Both the position numbers and the translations under genes were made by a program. A stretch of DNA of 64,000 bases from Sphagnum magellanicum (Eukaryota; Streptophyta; Sphagnopsida; Sphagnales; Sphagnaceae): NCBI GenBank assembly GCA_021904315.1, contig CM038919.1, positions 8,246,001 through 8,310,000 of the forward strand. The letters are read 5' to 3'. The notes under the pieces are model-generated. The model did no database searches. It worked only from the letters and a program-made list of their open reading frames with translations, and was not told the origin of the DNA. Positions 51,950 through 64,000 of this stretch are shown piece by piece. How positions within the stretch are numbered: the first letter of the stretch is position 1; each line of letters opens with the position of its first letter.

Positions 51950-54900
51950 TAGTCTAAGACTAAGCAAAACTTTTGTTAGAGCCCTTTCCCATACCTCTCT
52001 AGATATGCCTTCTTCTTCCTTTACATCCCAAATTCTTCTAAACCCACATGTTCAAATTCATGCAAATATTCAATCACAAAACCCAATGTCTCCTCCAACA
52101 CATAACCTTCAACCATTCAAAACCTTAAGGTCGTGCCATCGAATGGACATAACCCTTTAGAAACTTCATCATCCTCTCCATTGGATATATCTAGCTCATC
52201 TACTACCTGCAACAATAAATGAATCATTACATCAAAGAAGGTTGGAGGAAATTTTTTCTCTAATAGGGAAAGTGTAATTGCAACATCTTTTTGAAGACTT
52301 GCAATATCATTAGGGTTCTAAACCTTAACACAAATCCATTAAAAGACACAGCTAAGCTCATAATTGCCACACATGGTGCCATTGGCATGAGCCTTCGCAA
52401 GCACAAAAGCAACACTTGTTGCATCAACATGTGATTTCATGGAGTTTAGTTCCTGTCTACCACATGTTTAGCTAATGAAACCCCAGAATATGTGGGAAGT
52501 TTTATAAAACTCATCCTTTCTACTTGAAAATATTCAATTCTTCTATTGTAAGGACATACAAAGCGTGTGGTTTCAAGATTTTGTGCTTGTTAATTGGGTG
52601 TTGTCTTAACCATAGATGTTGCCAAATGCACTTTACTTCCATGTCTCACTATACCTTAATTGTGTCTTTTTGGCCAAAATGAAGCACACCACATTTTCAC
52701 AAATGTTCTTCTCAATGTGCATCATATCCAAGGTGTGTCAAATTGCCAAGTGTTGCCATGTCCATGACAACCAAATTAACATTTATTCAACCCCATAATG
52801 GCATCCTTTTTGTAGATTAAAAGAAACATAAACATAACCCCACCAAACCACATCCTCTTTGAATGTCACAAGTTGTTGGAAAGTCTTACATGTGATTTGA
52901 ATGGCCATGAAACTACCACTTTTAGATATTAAGAGTTATCAGGCTAATTGTTGCTGATTAAAAACAAAATGTTACATTCAAATCCTTAAGAAACAGTTAG
53001 GGTGGAGAAATCAAGAGCCACAAATTGTAATCAAATTTTGTTCCGAAGTCAATTTAGGATGATTGAATTATGATAACAATTTTTAATTTTATACTATTGA
53101 AATTTGTAAATCTAATTTCTAATTTTTGGATTCAAATGAGTTAATATCTACTTTTTGAAACTTGTTTGTGATTTATAGAACCTAAAAATTCAGTTGCAAC
53201 TACTGTAGTGTATCTAATGTCCATGAATGTAATTTGCCCTATAACTTCAAAACCTTTCTTGGAATTGCAAAGTCAAAAACAATGGTTCAACTTTGGCAAA
53301 AATTTGGATTGCAATTTGTACTTCAAAATAAGGTAGGTCATAAAACACATTATGATGTTTTATGCCACTAACTTGGATGGGTCACCTGTTGAGCTTGGTG
53401 TGTTTTTAGCTCCTAGCCATGCTTCATATTCTATTGCACTCCTTAATGTATCATTGGTGATACAAGCTTTGGTTTACTCATGTGTTTTTCTTTCCCATTA
53501 AAATGGTTGGATTCTGATTTTTTCGATACGGGTGACCTCTTGGCAACCAACGGTGGGATCCTTCATATACAACCTTACCCAATTCCAAAGAATGGCAAGA
53601 TGTCAAATCTAGCCCATGAATTAGACAAGCCTTGTAACCTTGGTGTACACATCTAGCCACAAGCCCATATGTTGGGAAATCATGGATCGTCCACATCAAA
53701 ATTGTTTTTAAGGTGAAGTGTTTTTGTGTTTCAACCTTTGCCATATCATATATTACAACCCCCCTCCACAACACTTGTAGCTCTTCTATTAATGGTGCCA
53801 AGTACACATTCATGTGATGCATTTTCACTAACTCCTTGTTAGGGATAATGAAAGCTAATATGAAAAAAAACTTCTTGGTCACAAGCATGGTGGTAGATTA
53901 AACATGACTGGCCAAGTAGACCAAACTAGAACCTTGAGCACCAAATGGATTAACTCCATATGTAACAAGTCCTAGTGGGAGATAATGAAGTTCAATTGCA
54001 AATTCTAGCCAAATTACATCAATGTGCACCCAAGCTTTGCTATAAGCCACATGTCTCACCAAACCATCAATATTCTTATTTCCATTATGCCACACCATCA
54101 AATTTGATATGACAGAGGTCCTAAACATATGTTTTAGCCATGGAATGAGAGGGAAGTGATGAAGAACCTTAATTAACACCTTTGCTTGGGCTACATCCTT
54201 GTACTGTGTTAATCCACACTTTGGGCAAGTTTCTAGGTTTGCATACACCCCTTGGAACGACACACACCCATTTGGACATGCATGGATAATTTTGTAATTA
54301 AAGCCTAATTTCCTTATTAAATCTTTTGCATGATACATATTTGAAGAGAAACAATTTCTGGTGGAAGTAGGTGCTTGTGCAAAAGTGACAACAATTCATC
54401 CACAAACTTATTGTTTACCCCATGGATTGTGCAAATGTTCATCAACAACATTGTATCAGCAAGTTTTGTGGAATGGGCGCATGGATACAATGGTTGGCAT
54501 GCCTCTTTCAACCTAGCTAAATTTGCCCTACAATCCTCATCATTCACATCTATATTTCCCATTACATTTGTAGGTGGTCCATCTTCTGCATCGCTTTCAA
54601 AACTTCCAAGCAAACTTTTAAGGATTGTTACAAGTTCATCCACAATTGAAAAGACTTCCTAAATTACATGATTGTTGGCCATATCATGATCTTCCCATGG
54701 CTGGTTTTTAGTTTGTTGTGCCTTTTCCATTTTAGGTGTAAGCTAGACAAGATGTTCCAACATTGTCTCCATTTGCACACCTTCATCCAAGTGCATTGTA
54801 GTTGTTTATGTGTGCCTCCTAGCACTTGCTACCCATTCCTCATCAAATTCATATGTGGGCCTTGGTCCTTTCCAAATTCAAAACTAGGGGTGTTGCTCAA

Positions 54901-55085
54901 ATTTGATTAGGTGCTTTCATACATTGTCTACCAATCTAGGTCTCGAACTCCCTAGGCAAAGGTTGCATGGACATTTGATTTTTTGCACATTGTGCATGTG
55001 CGTCCACATACCCTCTCAAGGCCATAATTTATCATCTTGACATCTTTGCCAGTCGATATCCTCTAGTGGGTCTTGCATCTCTTCT
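51950..55085 (-). pseudogene. CACTA (En/Spm) TNP2-type transposase relic
   Basis: Reading down the minus strand: a transposase-associated zinc-finger-like segment (IKCPCNLC, VDNV, stop, KHLIKF near 54950), then CPNGCVSFQGVY with CPKCG near 54250, PWLKHMFRTS, HVAYSKAWVHID, LGLVTYGVNPFGAQ, TIHDFPTYGLVARCVHQG, HRWLPRGHPYR, MMHIEKNICENV (near 52720), and LQKDVAITLSLLEKKFPPTF (near 52280). This is the TNP2 (Transposase_21) order. Stops and frameshifts are frequent. The motif usually DGFNPFG is YGVNPFG here (TAT at 53958-53960), losing a conserved Asp. A TGA in the zinc-finger segment replaces a likely Arg. The C-terminal continuation lies at 47744-48700, beyond a nested insertion. Confidence 0.85.
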
Positions 55086-56143
55086 GCCAAGTAGACAAAA
55101 CAAGAAACTAAAACACCCCTAATAACCATGTGAGGTTGAAAATTGGTGTACAAGGGTAAGCAACATGGTAGTACCTAACATTAAAGTCCATTGGGCAAAG
55201 TTTACTTGACACAAATTACATCCATTATATGTATGTAACCTTATACTTGATTATTTTCCAAGGAATTGAACCTTATTATTTCCCCCAATTGAATCAACTA
55301 TCAAATTGCTTGTACATGTACTACTTCAAGGTCCCAAATTTCAAATTCTACCTTATCATGGGAACATGAGTAGTGCCTCATAATTCCATTTAATATAGTA
55401 ACGAAATTCAATGTGACACCCAAGCATGAAAATGGATTAGAAAATAAGTACCTTCCAATGTAGCTTGCATTCAAACTTCCTTTGTTGTCTAGCTACATAG
55501 TAGAACAATTTACAAAAATTGCTTCATTCTAGAAAATAAGACAAGCAGCCACAAACATTAGCTAGAGGAAGAACCCCATCAAAATGCCATGTCAAAATTC
55601 ACTTGAAACATATGGTATGCATTATATACATGGTGTTCATATGTATATATGTATTTTAGGTATACCCTACTTGAATCACATGGGAGGTCCATAGTGTACC
55701 TCCCCAAGCCAGTCATGCTTCAAAGAAAGTCAGTGCACAATGTGGCATTGAATCTACTCAATGTTCAGAGACTTGTCTCTAAGGGCCCTCTATCTAGGAC
55801 TTCTTCCAAATTCATAGTCGTGTTGTTTCATTCTGTACATAAACAAAAGCCAAAATTTTGAAGCAGAAAGAAACCCTCTCCTGTCATGAACTGAGAATAA
55901 AATGGGATCTCCTCACTACTTAGGTTATTATGTAACCTAAGTCACAACCACACAAAAGTTTAATTATTATTGACATTTACTTGACAGTCATAGCACCTGA
56001 TGTGAAGTTTATCACAACACATACATTGGTGTTGGTGTGCCGTTGTAATTGAGCCTTGGAGTATGTACATTTCATGCCTTGACATCACATCCATCTACAA
56101 AAAACTCAACATAAGACTTTGGTGCATGTACATACACTTGGAT

Positions 56144-56372
56144 TTAATTGCTGCAAACAATTAACATTGGAAATAGAAGTAAGTTTATGTTCATTTAATT
56201 GCTGCAAAATAATCAGCATTGGAAATTTCATTACTATAAACAATCAAGCCGTCAACATTGGAAATATAAGTAGGTTTATGTTTGTTTAATTGCTACAAAT
56301 AGTCAGTAATTTGGAAATTTCATTGCTCCACACAATTAGCATTATATTGGAAATAGAGACTTAGCTTTATGT
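56144..56372. repeat. Tandem repeats just upstream of the lipase relic
   Basis: TTTAATTGCTGCAAACAATTA at 56145, TTTAATTGCTGCAAAATAATC at ~56197 and TTTAATTGCTACAAATAGTC at ~56285, each followed by CATTGGAAAT or TTTGGAAAT and a GTTTATG block. Higher-order period 50-90 bp. It lies where the missing lipase N-terminal exons would be expected, without containing them. Confidence 0.7.
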
Positions 56373-56890
56373 CATAGTGTATCTTACATGTGTCGTAGTG
56401 GACAGTAGAGGATGAAAGTAATATTATGATTAATGCAACACAACAAACCAATTATAGAAAACAAGTCCAAGCAAATTAGATGGAAAGCAGTGGGTTCAAA
56501 ATTTGGTGTGAGGTTCAAAATGCCACATCAAAACCGTCATCAAAAAAATCCAGTAATAGTCTGCCCTCCCTCAAAAATGCATGTGGTTCCAATGACCATG
56601 CATGACATCGTGAATAATGCAACTAGATATTATCATTCCCAACCGATCAGCTTCTTTTAAGATCATATATGTACTTAGGGGAGATTTTCTTACTAATTTG
56701 TAACAGAATTCTGAGTGGAGTGTAATGGTTATTGATCTGTGTTGAGCAAATGAACTTGTCTTTCCAAAAGAAGGTGAAAGCAATTACCACACTCTAATTT
56801 GGCAACTGGACCTGAGAACAAAGTTGTATACAGACACATCTGCATCTGCAAAAGCACTTAGCACTCAGACAGACACAAATTGCTTTCCAG

Positions 56891-59612
56891 TTGAAGGGAC
56901 CGGATCAAGAAGAACCTTGGATGTTACCATTATGGCTCCAAGCTGGTTTATGAGAATCCAGAGGTGGTCAAAAAAGTTGTGGAACAAGACTGGAATGTAA
57001 GACCCTTAACATTGCAACCTTCTACAGCCAATCTTAGGTTTAGTGTAGGGTAAAGCACCCTAGTGAGATGCATTAAGTGACATTCCTTTCCATGTGATCC
57101 AACAGGCTGTTTGTTGTGTATGTGGAATTGTGAGCAGCTTTCAGGACACCAGGGATATTTCACTTACAGGACTTTGGGGTCACTTTGTTTTGCAGATGCA
57201 TTTTGTGGGCTTCTACACTAGTTGGAATAGTGAGAAATATTATCTCTAAGAATGACTTTAGTTCTACAATCTTTACAGTGGTATTTCTGCCTTGGAAAAT
57301 GCTTCATCATCAATGATGGATTTATAGAATCCTCCATTCATAGGACCTGCTATTTTTTCTGCTGATCTATTCCACTGGATGTTCCAAGCAGTGTCCTAGT
57401 TTGTTGCTTCAACTGATGGATTCCAGTAAATCCACTAAGTAATTAGAGTTCAGTCATGCCTGACTAAGTGGTTGTCTGAGTGTAGAATGCCATAAGAAGC
57501 GCAGCACGGAGGCATTTGTATTTGCAGACAAGCCACACAGTATGAATGCAATTGTGATTGCCTGGAGAGGCACAGAACCTTTCAATACTTGGGATTGGAG
57601 CACTGACATTGATTTCTCATGGGCATGGTTCCAAAATGGAATGGCTGTGCACCTTGGGTTTCTAGAGGCCTTAGGTCTGTGTCATCGTGACAATGTTGAT
57701 TCTTTTATCAAAATGGACAACAATGCTCAAAAAATACAACAAACACACGGTGCACCAAGACCTCCTCTTTGCTCTCCCCCCCCCCCAAAAAAAGCCCTCA
57801 CAAATATTTGTGTCATGAGCTTTGAGCATGTACTTTGTATTGTGGCCAGCATCATGACTAGATGTTTCAATTGCTTCTGAAAGATGTGAGAGGATCTCAG
57901 GATGCAGGTTTTTGTATAATTTTTTGCATGAAATCTTGAACAGATCAATACAGACTCATCTACACAGCTGTCACGAGCTGAAGTCATTGGGTAGTAAGGG
58001 CAGCTAGTCACTGTCCTTCATGACAAAGGTGATTATTTGATGCCTTGTGAGACACTCACATGGTTATGATCACACTTGTTCATGTCATTTTTTTGTTTGG
58101 TTTGGCCAGAACCAAAATAATGTTATCTTCAAAGTGCTATTGTGGAGCTTTCTCTGCAATCTCATGGATAAGTAATTTTTGTTGCAGGCTGACCATCCAA
58201 AACGAACCAAAGAGGAGATCAACAACACTCAGCAACCTCTGGCCTATCAGACAACATTATTGCAAATGATTCCCAAATGCTTGCATACAATGACATCACA
58301 AAGATAGTTGCCAAACTCCTTTATGATAACCCATATGCTCAACTGTTTGTGATGGGGCACAGTCTGGGTGGTGCACTTGTGGCTGTATATGGGGCCATGC
58401 TGCACTACAATGCAGAGACTGAAATCACAGACAGGTTGGCTGCAATTTATACATTTGGGCAGCCAAGAGTTGGAGACCAAAACTTTGCAAACTATGCCAA
58501 TCAGAAACTCAAAGGTCACTACAATTGAGTTGTCTACTGCAATGATATTGTCCCACAGGTACCATTTGATAACAAGTTATTTCAGTTCAAGCACTTTGGA
58601 GGATGCCATTATTATGATAACTGGTATAATGGAATGGTATGCACTCAGTATTCCTCTCTTGCACATTTCCTAGGAATCTTGAGCTCCAGAAACAGGTGTA
58701 AAAGCCTTGTACTTGCCTTCAAATTGGTGTTGTACAGAAAAAGGGAAATTGAGAGAAATGTTGCTGTGGAAAAAGAAATCCAGTTTGCATCTTCCACCCT
58801 TAATGAACAGATCCACAATTAGGGTTGTCAATCTGGCCACCAAAATGCTCCTAACCTGAAATCCATCTGTTGGGTGGTTTAGGAGCATTGAAGAAGCCTT
58901 GAAGCCAGCCAGATCAGTGCCTGATATGAAATTGGACAACTTATGCACTGTCTGGGCTTGAATTTGTGAGGAGAGGTCACAGGTGTGATTTTGTGTTGCC
59001 CCTGTTTCAGGGGTTGAATCTTCAGGATTTGTACTGTGTTGGTTGGTGGCTCAATGATGGGGCAGATCTGACCACTATTGAGGCTTTTTACTATTCAGTA
59101 TGGACTTTATGAGATCAACAGTTTGGTTCAAAATCTTTAATCAGCCACAAAAAAGGTTTAGTCCACTAATCTTGTTCATCTCTTGGATCAGGCTTTTCCT
59201 CACTGTTGCATATTTTGTGGGCTTTTATGTGTCACAGATACTGCCTGAAGAACCTGAAAGAAATTTCTTTGCCTTCAATTTCATCAGATTACACATAACT
59301 GCATTCTGGGAACTCGTTCAGTGTGCCTTCTTCATCTTGACCATCAGACATGGCCCTCAGTACCAAGAATCTGCAGTCTCCCTTCTGGCTCAAGTGGTAG
59401 GCTTAACCGTACCAGGAGTGATTGCACACAACCCCATAAATTATGTGAATGCAGTACGGTTGGGCCCCTGTTCTCTTGCTGAAAGGATCGAAAAACACAT
59501 TTTCCAAACTTTGAGAAGTGTCTTCTTTGCTTTACCTGCTCTTCCGGGCAATGCTCTTTGGGACTACTTACATGATAAACTTTCAACAGGTGCTCAAAGC
59601 CCGAGACAATGA
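56891..59612 (+). pseudogene. Class-3 triacylglycerol lipase (oil-body-lipase-like), broken
   Basis: Relic of a plant alpha/beta-hydrolase lipase of the OBL/SDP1-unrelated lipase_3 family. Exons read as 56891-56996 (YGSKLVYENPEVVKKVV), a 34-nt exon 57196-57229 (MHFVGFYTSWN), 57486 to about 57749 (IAWRGTEPF, then LGFLEALGL), about 58188 or 58233 to 58636 (nucleophile elbow GHSLGG, Ser codon 58361-58363; TFGQPRVGD), and 59238-59612 (LPEEPERNFF, VPGVIAHNPINYVNAVRLG). Phases of all five pieces fit. A TGA at 58526-58528 interrupts the frame just before VVYCNDIVP, where the family usually has Arg; CGA to TGA by CpG decay is the simple explanation. Further in-frame TGAs sit at 56892 and, if the acceptor at 58187 is used, at 58190. 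No start codon or N-terminal membrane region was found upstream. Introns are retained, so this is not a retrocopy. A truncated product would lack the distal catalytic His region. Confidence 0.85.
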
Positions 59613-59619
59613 ACCTGAA

Positions 59620-61665
59620 ACAAGTCCCTGAAAACACAAATATAAGCAAAAGGAAACCCACATGTGATTCAGCATCCCTATGTGCTAGAGGTTCAACAAA
59701 CTCAAGACTGCTAGGTGATGAACTTATGTGCATATGTATGTGGGTTTTTGGATTTCATTTGAGGCTGAATCACATGGTAGATATGGAGTGCAAAAATTAG
59801 TGTAAAGCTGAAGGCATAATTGCTGAAACCTCTCTCAAATTAGCTATTTACCATATTGTCTCTGCTCAGAACGTCTGTGGGACATGACAAATGTGCACAT
59901 AATGATCTATTAGAGTCTATTAGATCATAATCTAACTTATATTTGCACCAAGTTTGGTTGCAGATCATACTCTCATATTTTGGCATCTTGATTACTTCTA
60001 AAATGTTTGCATTGTCAATTATCTGGATATTGCTTCTGCAGTTAGAAAGGATGGAAACTTTCCAAGTATTAGTATATTCATACACTTGTGTTTGATGACT
60101 TGTGAGAAGTTGGTGACCTCTTGCCATTTGTAGGTTCAAAATAATCAACCCAATTAGCGAATACAAACACAAGATTAGTAGAATTAATACAAACAACATG
60201 GGTAGACAACCAAAACAAAAAATCTATAAACTAATTCAAAATGACCACCCAAGATTTATCAAAGGAATGGGGATGGATGGGTGTGTGCAAGCTAAAGTGG
60301 CCCAATTTTCCCATCACGATGGTAAATTCTGAAGGGGTGTTGTGATTGAAGGTACATGTTTCCCCACATGTAATTCCATTTTAACATAGGGACTTAGGTT
60401 TGCATTGTTAACTTGATCATTAAAATGGAGATGTAATTTATTTTTCACAATTCATTAAGGTGTAAAAGTTATGGACTTTCTAATTTAACCTATGGACTTT
60501 GTTTCAACAAACAATTTATTTATATTGACGTTGAAATAATAATAAAATGGGCCTTATGATTTATAGGGACTTGGAATATGGTGAATGATTAGTTTTTTTT
60601 TTTTTTTTTGAAGAGTTTGGCATTGTACCAATTGTATTTAGGGACTTATGGACTTTTAAACATCCTAAAAGTCCTTAATTCTTTGCAAGTCCCTAACACA
60701 TTAAAATATGGGGCTTAATTTGGTGCTGTATTTTTAAGGTAGCATCAAATTGTGGCTATTAGATGGGCTACTAGTCATTTTTTTAAAAAATCCTTGCAAT
60801 CTAAGGGCTAGTCTTTCCCACTAGTGGTGTAAAATAACCTTAGGTTAAGAATGCAATGCTAGGTTTAGGGTTATAGTTATGGACAAGGTTAGCTTGAGGT
60901 TGTACGTTCTAAATGAGGGCTTGAGAAAATTAACATCAACAAGTACTACTCAACTTAGGGTTTAGTCATGGTGACTTGATTCTCAATTTAGGGTTTAGTA
61001 ATGGTTCCAAAACATGTCTTCTCTTGTAGCAACATTGTGTAATCTACAGAACTTCTTGAGTTTGAATGTTGTTGGTTCAATGTTGTCATAGTTTTTTGTA
61101 TTCTCATGTGTCTTGAGTGTTTCAAATATCCATGCTTCTAATTACATTCTGCAAATTGTTGCATCCTTGAACAAAATATTGATGTCGTTTTTCATTTATT
61201 GAGCTTCATCATAATGCAATTCAAGATCAATACATTGATCTATCCTAATGAAGTTCTGATTCGATCTTACTTGAAAGGTGTTATGTTTGTTTTTGTGAAA
61301 CTTGCAAGATTTTCAAGATGTGATTTTCAATGAATTTGATTGTCTTTCTTGTAGGTGAGTAATGGTCATTAGTTAGGTTGTCAAGATTGTGATATTACTT
61401 AACCAATTTCTTTATTGAAGCTTGCAAGTTGATAGAAATGGTTGTTGCTTGTACAATTTGTTTATGTGAAGGTTGCAAGTCTATACATTCAACTTGTCAA
61501 AAAAGTGCATTCCTTAAATGTATTTGTTATGTTTGCATTTGGTCTTGAGTATATCACTAATCATGTGCATGTGCACATGGGTTTGTGCAAGAACAAATAT
61601 GGCCATGAACCAACACATTCTGTTCTTTGAAGTTCCCCATGAAGCTTCTTGGTTTGCTTTAACCT
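59620..61665. other. Gene-free stretch downstream of the lipase relic
   Basis: The minus-strand 119-codon frame at 60199-59840 starts with a hydrophobic segment (LFVLILLILCLYSLIGLII) but shows no family signature. A poly-T run lies at 60592-60610. Nothing else is supportable. Confidence 0.4.
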
Positions 61666-61669
61666 CTAA

Positions 61670-62400
61670 TAATGGGTAATAAGAGATTATGTGAAAGGAA
61701 AAGAAAGGTAGTTAAAGGTGGACCTAATGAGCGTAAAGCAATCCATCAAACCCAAATTAATGAAAAAGAAAGGGTTCAAACACAAAGAGATAGGGTTGCT
61801 AAGAGATAGCGAGTAAGCAGGGAACAAAAGATGGCTACTAATAGAGCTTCTGATGAACTTAATAAGAGGTTTGAAAGGGTATTTCTTTGTATACTAGAAT
61901 GTCAAGTTAGGAGTAGTGTACAAGAGATCATCACCTCCATTGGGAATGTTCTATCTATTTATCCCACCTATGAATTTCAAAAGCATGTTATATAGAAGGT
62001 TTTTCATGTCCTATGGTTGCTAATTTGGTTCTTGTTGGCTTTGACAGTTAAGCACAGTTGGCAATTGTTCAAGAATAGGTCATCAAGGGATTGATGAAGA
62101 GCTTGGGAAAGGTGAAGAAATCATGTTCAAGTGTGAAACTAGCCACAAGACATGTTTTACTTATAGTGGTTATAAGCTTCGGGGGCAATTCACCACAGAG
62201 AGCTAAAGCACGTGTCTTACATGTTCATCATCATAATATTTCACATGCTATTAAGTGTTGGAGGGTTCTAGATTTGAACAATGAAATTTAGTGGACTCTT
62301 TCAATATAAAGCCGAAGATCTAATGTGTTGTCAAGGTCAAATCACGCAAATGGAGCCACGCTTGCCTCCTTGGGTGAGTCCTTTGAAACCAATCGATTTT
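61670..62400 (+). pseudogene. Unrecognised decayed coding region, basic then HTH-like
   Basis: Long stop-poor stretches in changing frames: ERKRKVVKGGPNERKAIHQ, then NKRFERVFLCILECQVRSS, then GGNSPQRAKARVLHVHHHN with ISHAIKCWRVLDLNNEI. The last looks like a helix-turn-helix-type DNA-binding segment seen in some transposon or domesticated-transposon proteins, but I cannot name the family. Several stops break it. It is followed at 62752 by a coiled-coil-like region on the same strand. Confidence 0.35.
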
Positions 62401-62751
62401 TTTCCTGTCAATGTTGTGCAATGCGATTAGTTTTAAGGAATTGATGAAGGTCGATAAATTTTGAAACCCCTAATGTAATTTTTTTTGAAATAACCCCATC
62501 CTAGGTGCATGTTTTCTAGGTCAATTACATTTCATGTGCTTTCAGCACACAAGCACAAAGCGATGGTTTTCGTTTCTTGTTTGATTGCAACTGCAATTGA
62601 ATGTTGTTTTTCTCACTTGAATGCAAGTCCAATTGAATTTCCAACATTTTTCTTTCTTACCCAAGTCCTTGAATCATTACTCGTGTAAGTCATTTTTTTG
62701 CATAATTGACCTCAGTAAATTATAAACTTTAGAATTTAGGTTTGACATTCT

Positions 62752-63600
62752 TTGCTCATTTCTCTGAAAGTTACAATGATGATGGTGAAGGAAGAGATCA
62801 GGAAGGTCAAACAAGAAAACAAAAAGTTCTCACCATGGGAAATTGTCAATTACTGGCTCCAAATAGAAGAATATTTCTTTGTTGTCAAGAAGTTGCATAA
62901 TGGAGGTCTAAATCCAAAAAAAAACCTCATTGATCCACATGTATGTGAGAATGATTTGCTAGAAGTTTTTGGTCTAAAGTGCATTTTAAAGCTTACGAAC
63001 CACTCATTCATGCCAATACCAAACATGACTTGAAGAAATTACACTAACAAATCTATGGTGTAACAACGCCAACCAACAATGATTTCACATTTTGGTTGGT
63101 TAAAGGATACATAGCGCATGAGAAGGGTCATGAGATTAACTAGGCAAAGGCTGCACCATTGGCAACTAGAAAGAAGGCCTAGAGGAAAAATGTGGGGAAA
63201 ATCAAGAATGAAAGTATGGAATTGTCGGATTTGAGTGCAATAAAAGCATCTACACAATTTGATATTAAACCCACATTAGAGATGAAAAGTGGGAGCTTCT
63301 TGAAGGAATGGGGAATACGTTCATATGACATCTTGCCATCAAAAATCAAAAGGGCTACAAGTTTTCATGCTTTGTCGTGCAAGTTAGAGAAGTGTGCTTA
63401 TGCAAGGATAGGTGATGTAGAGGCTGAAAAGAAGAAGTTGGAGGAAAAATTGATAGAATTTATGTTTACCATGGAGGATTGAAAGGCTATTGCAATGGAG
63501 GCATAAGATTCCATAAGTGTAGCAAAACAAGAATTGAAGGTGATTTTGCAACAAAGACAAAAACTTGAAAAAAAGGTTATATGTTTTGTAATGATTTTCC
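62752..63600 (+). pseudogene. Unrecognised decayed coding region, charged/coiled coil
   Basis: Frames 62752-63033 (KEEIRKVKQENKKFSPWEI; EVFGLKCILKLTNHS) and 63192-63482 (DVEAEKKKLEEKLIEFMFT) are joined by a stop-poor linker (NDFTFWLVKGYIAHEKGHEI). After the stop at 63480 the same frame continues VAKQELKVILQQRQKLEKK. The charged heptad-like pattern implies a coiled coil. Together with 61670-62400 it could be one multi-part gene of an unidentified element. No start or end can be fixed. Confidence 0.35.
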
Positions 63601-64000
63601 ATTTGATCTGGCACTTTTGTATTCTTCTGTGGGTTATGATTGTCCTTGAAACCTATTAAGCATTTTCCTTAACAATTTCGTACCATGCCATTTAAACATC
63701 ATATTTGACTTGTTTTTTTTTGGGTGTAGATAAAATTGCAACACATATAAAAAGAGAGCGCTACTACTGCAAAAACATGCATGGAATAAGAGGAAATTCT
63801 AAAAGATTGAATGGGCCAATGTGATGTAATTCATCATAACCATCATGCTAAGGAAAGTGATATAAAATATTCAAAAAAAAGTTTGGAGGATATAATCAAA
63901 TGTGTTGTGCAAGGTGAAAAATTGTTTGAAGATTGTTAGGTTGAACACCAAAACCTTGATCATGTTCTTGGGGACATTAAGAAATAAAGATCTTTTATAG

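Overview
The window is nuclear DNA from a land plant. It is AT-rich, with wide intergenic space full of decayed DNA transposons and simple repeats. Two host genes with canonical GT-AG introns are recognisable. One is an apparently intact xyloglucan endotransglucosylase/hydrolase (XTH) gene on the minus strand. The other is a class-3 (oil-body-lipase-like) lipase gene on the plus strand that carries at least one clear nonsense codon. The large gene spacing and old repeat population suggest a big genome, such as a gymnosperm or other non-grass plant. The sequence alone does not fix the species.

Layout. 0-9.6 kb: AT-rich DNA with dispersed blocks of a degenerate ~42-bp tandem repeat, TAGG/CCTA-rich tracts, a tRNA-like SINE candidate and a (GTAG/GGTG)n minisatellite. 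9.85-10.8 kb: one copy of a ~0.9-kb dispersed repeat, whose inverted partner lies at 29.7-30.6 kb. 12.5-20.3 kb: the XTH gene (14191-16555, four exons) flanked by two direct copies of a GAACTGG-rich repeat, with a foldback element inside its third intron. 20-27 kb: mostly featureless AT-rich DNA plus a second SINE/TAGG unit. 27.2-28.7 kb: a decayed hAT-type transposase on the minus strand. 33.9-35.6 kb: a complex foldback. 38.4-40.6 kb: a PIF/Harbinger relic with a transposase (+) and a Myb/SANT-like partner (-) facing each other, and catalytic residues lost. 44.4-55.1 kb: a CACTA (En/Spm) graveyard. It contains a minus-strand TNP2-type transposase, a DUF4216-type C-terminal piece, and, nested between them, a complete 2.47-kb non-autonomous CACTA element with matching termini and a 3-bp target duplication. 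56.9-59.6 kb: the lipase pseudogene. 61.7-63.6 kb: an unrecognised decayed coding region (basic/HTH-like then coiled coil).

The two host genes are not functionally linked by anything visible. XTH acts on cell-wall xyloglucan and the lipase family acts on lipid droplets. The most informative structure is the nested CACTA element at 49248-51716. Its empty site is preserved in a tandem paralogue about 300 bp away, which proves the insertion from sequence alone. I found no reverse transcriptase, integrase, CRISPR, rRNA or viral gene. No novel defence-like or operon-like system is evident.
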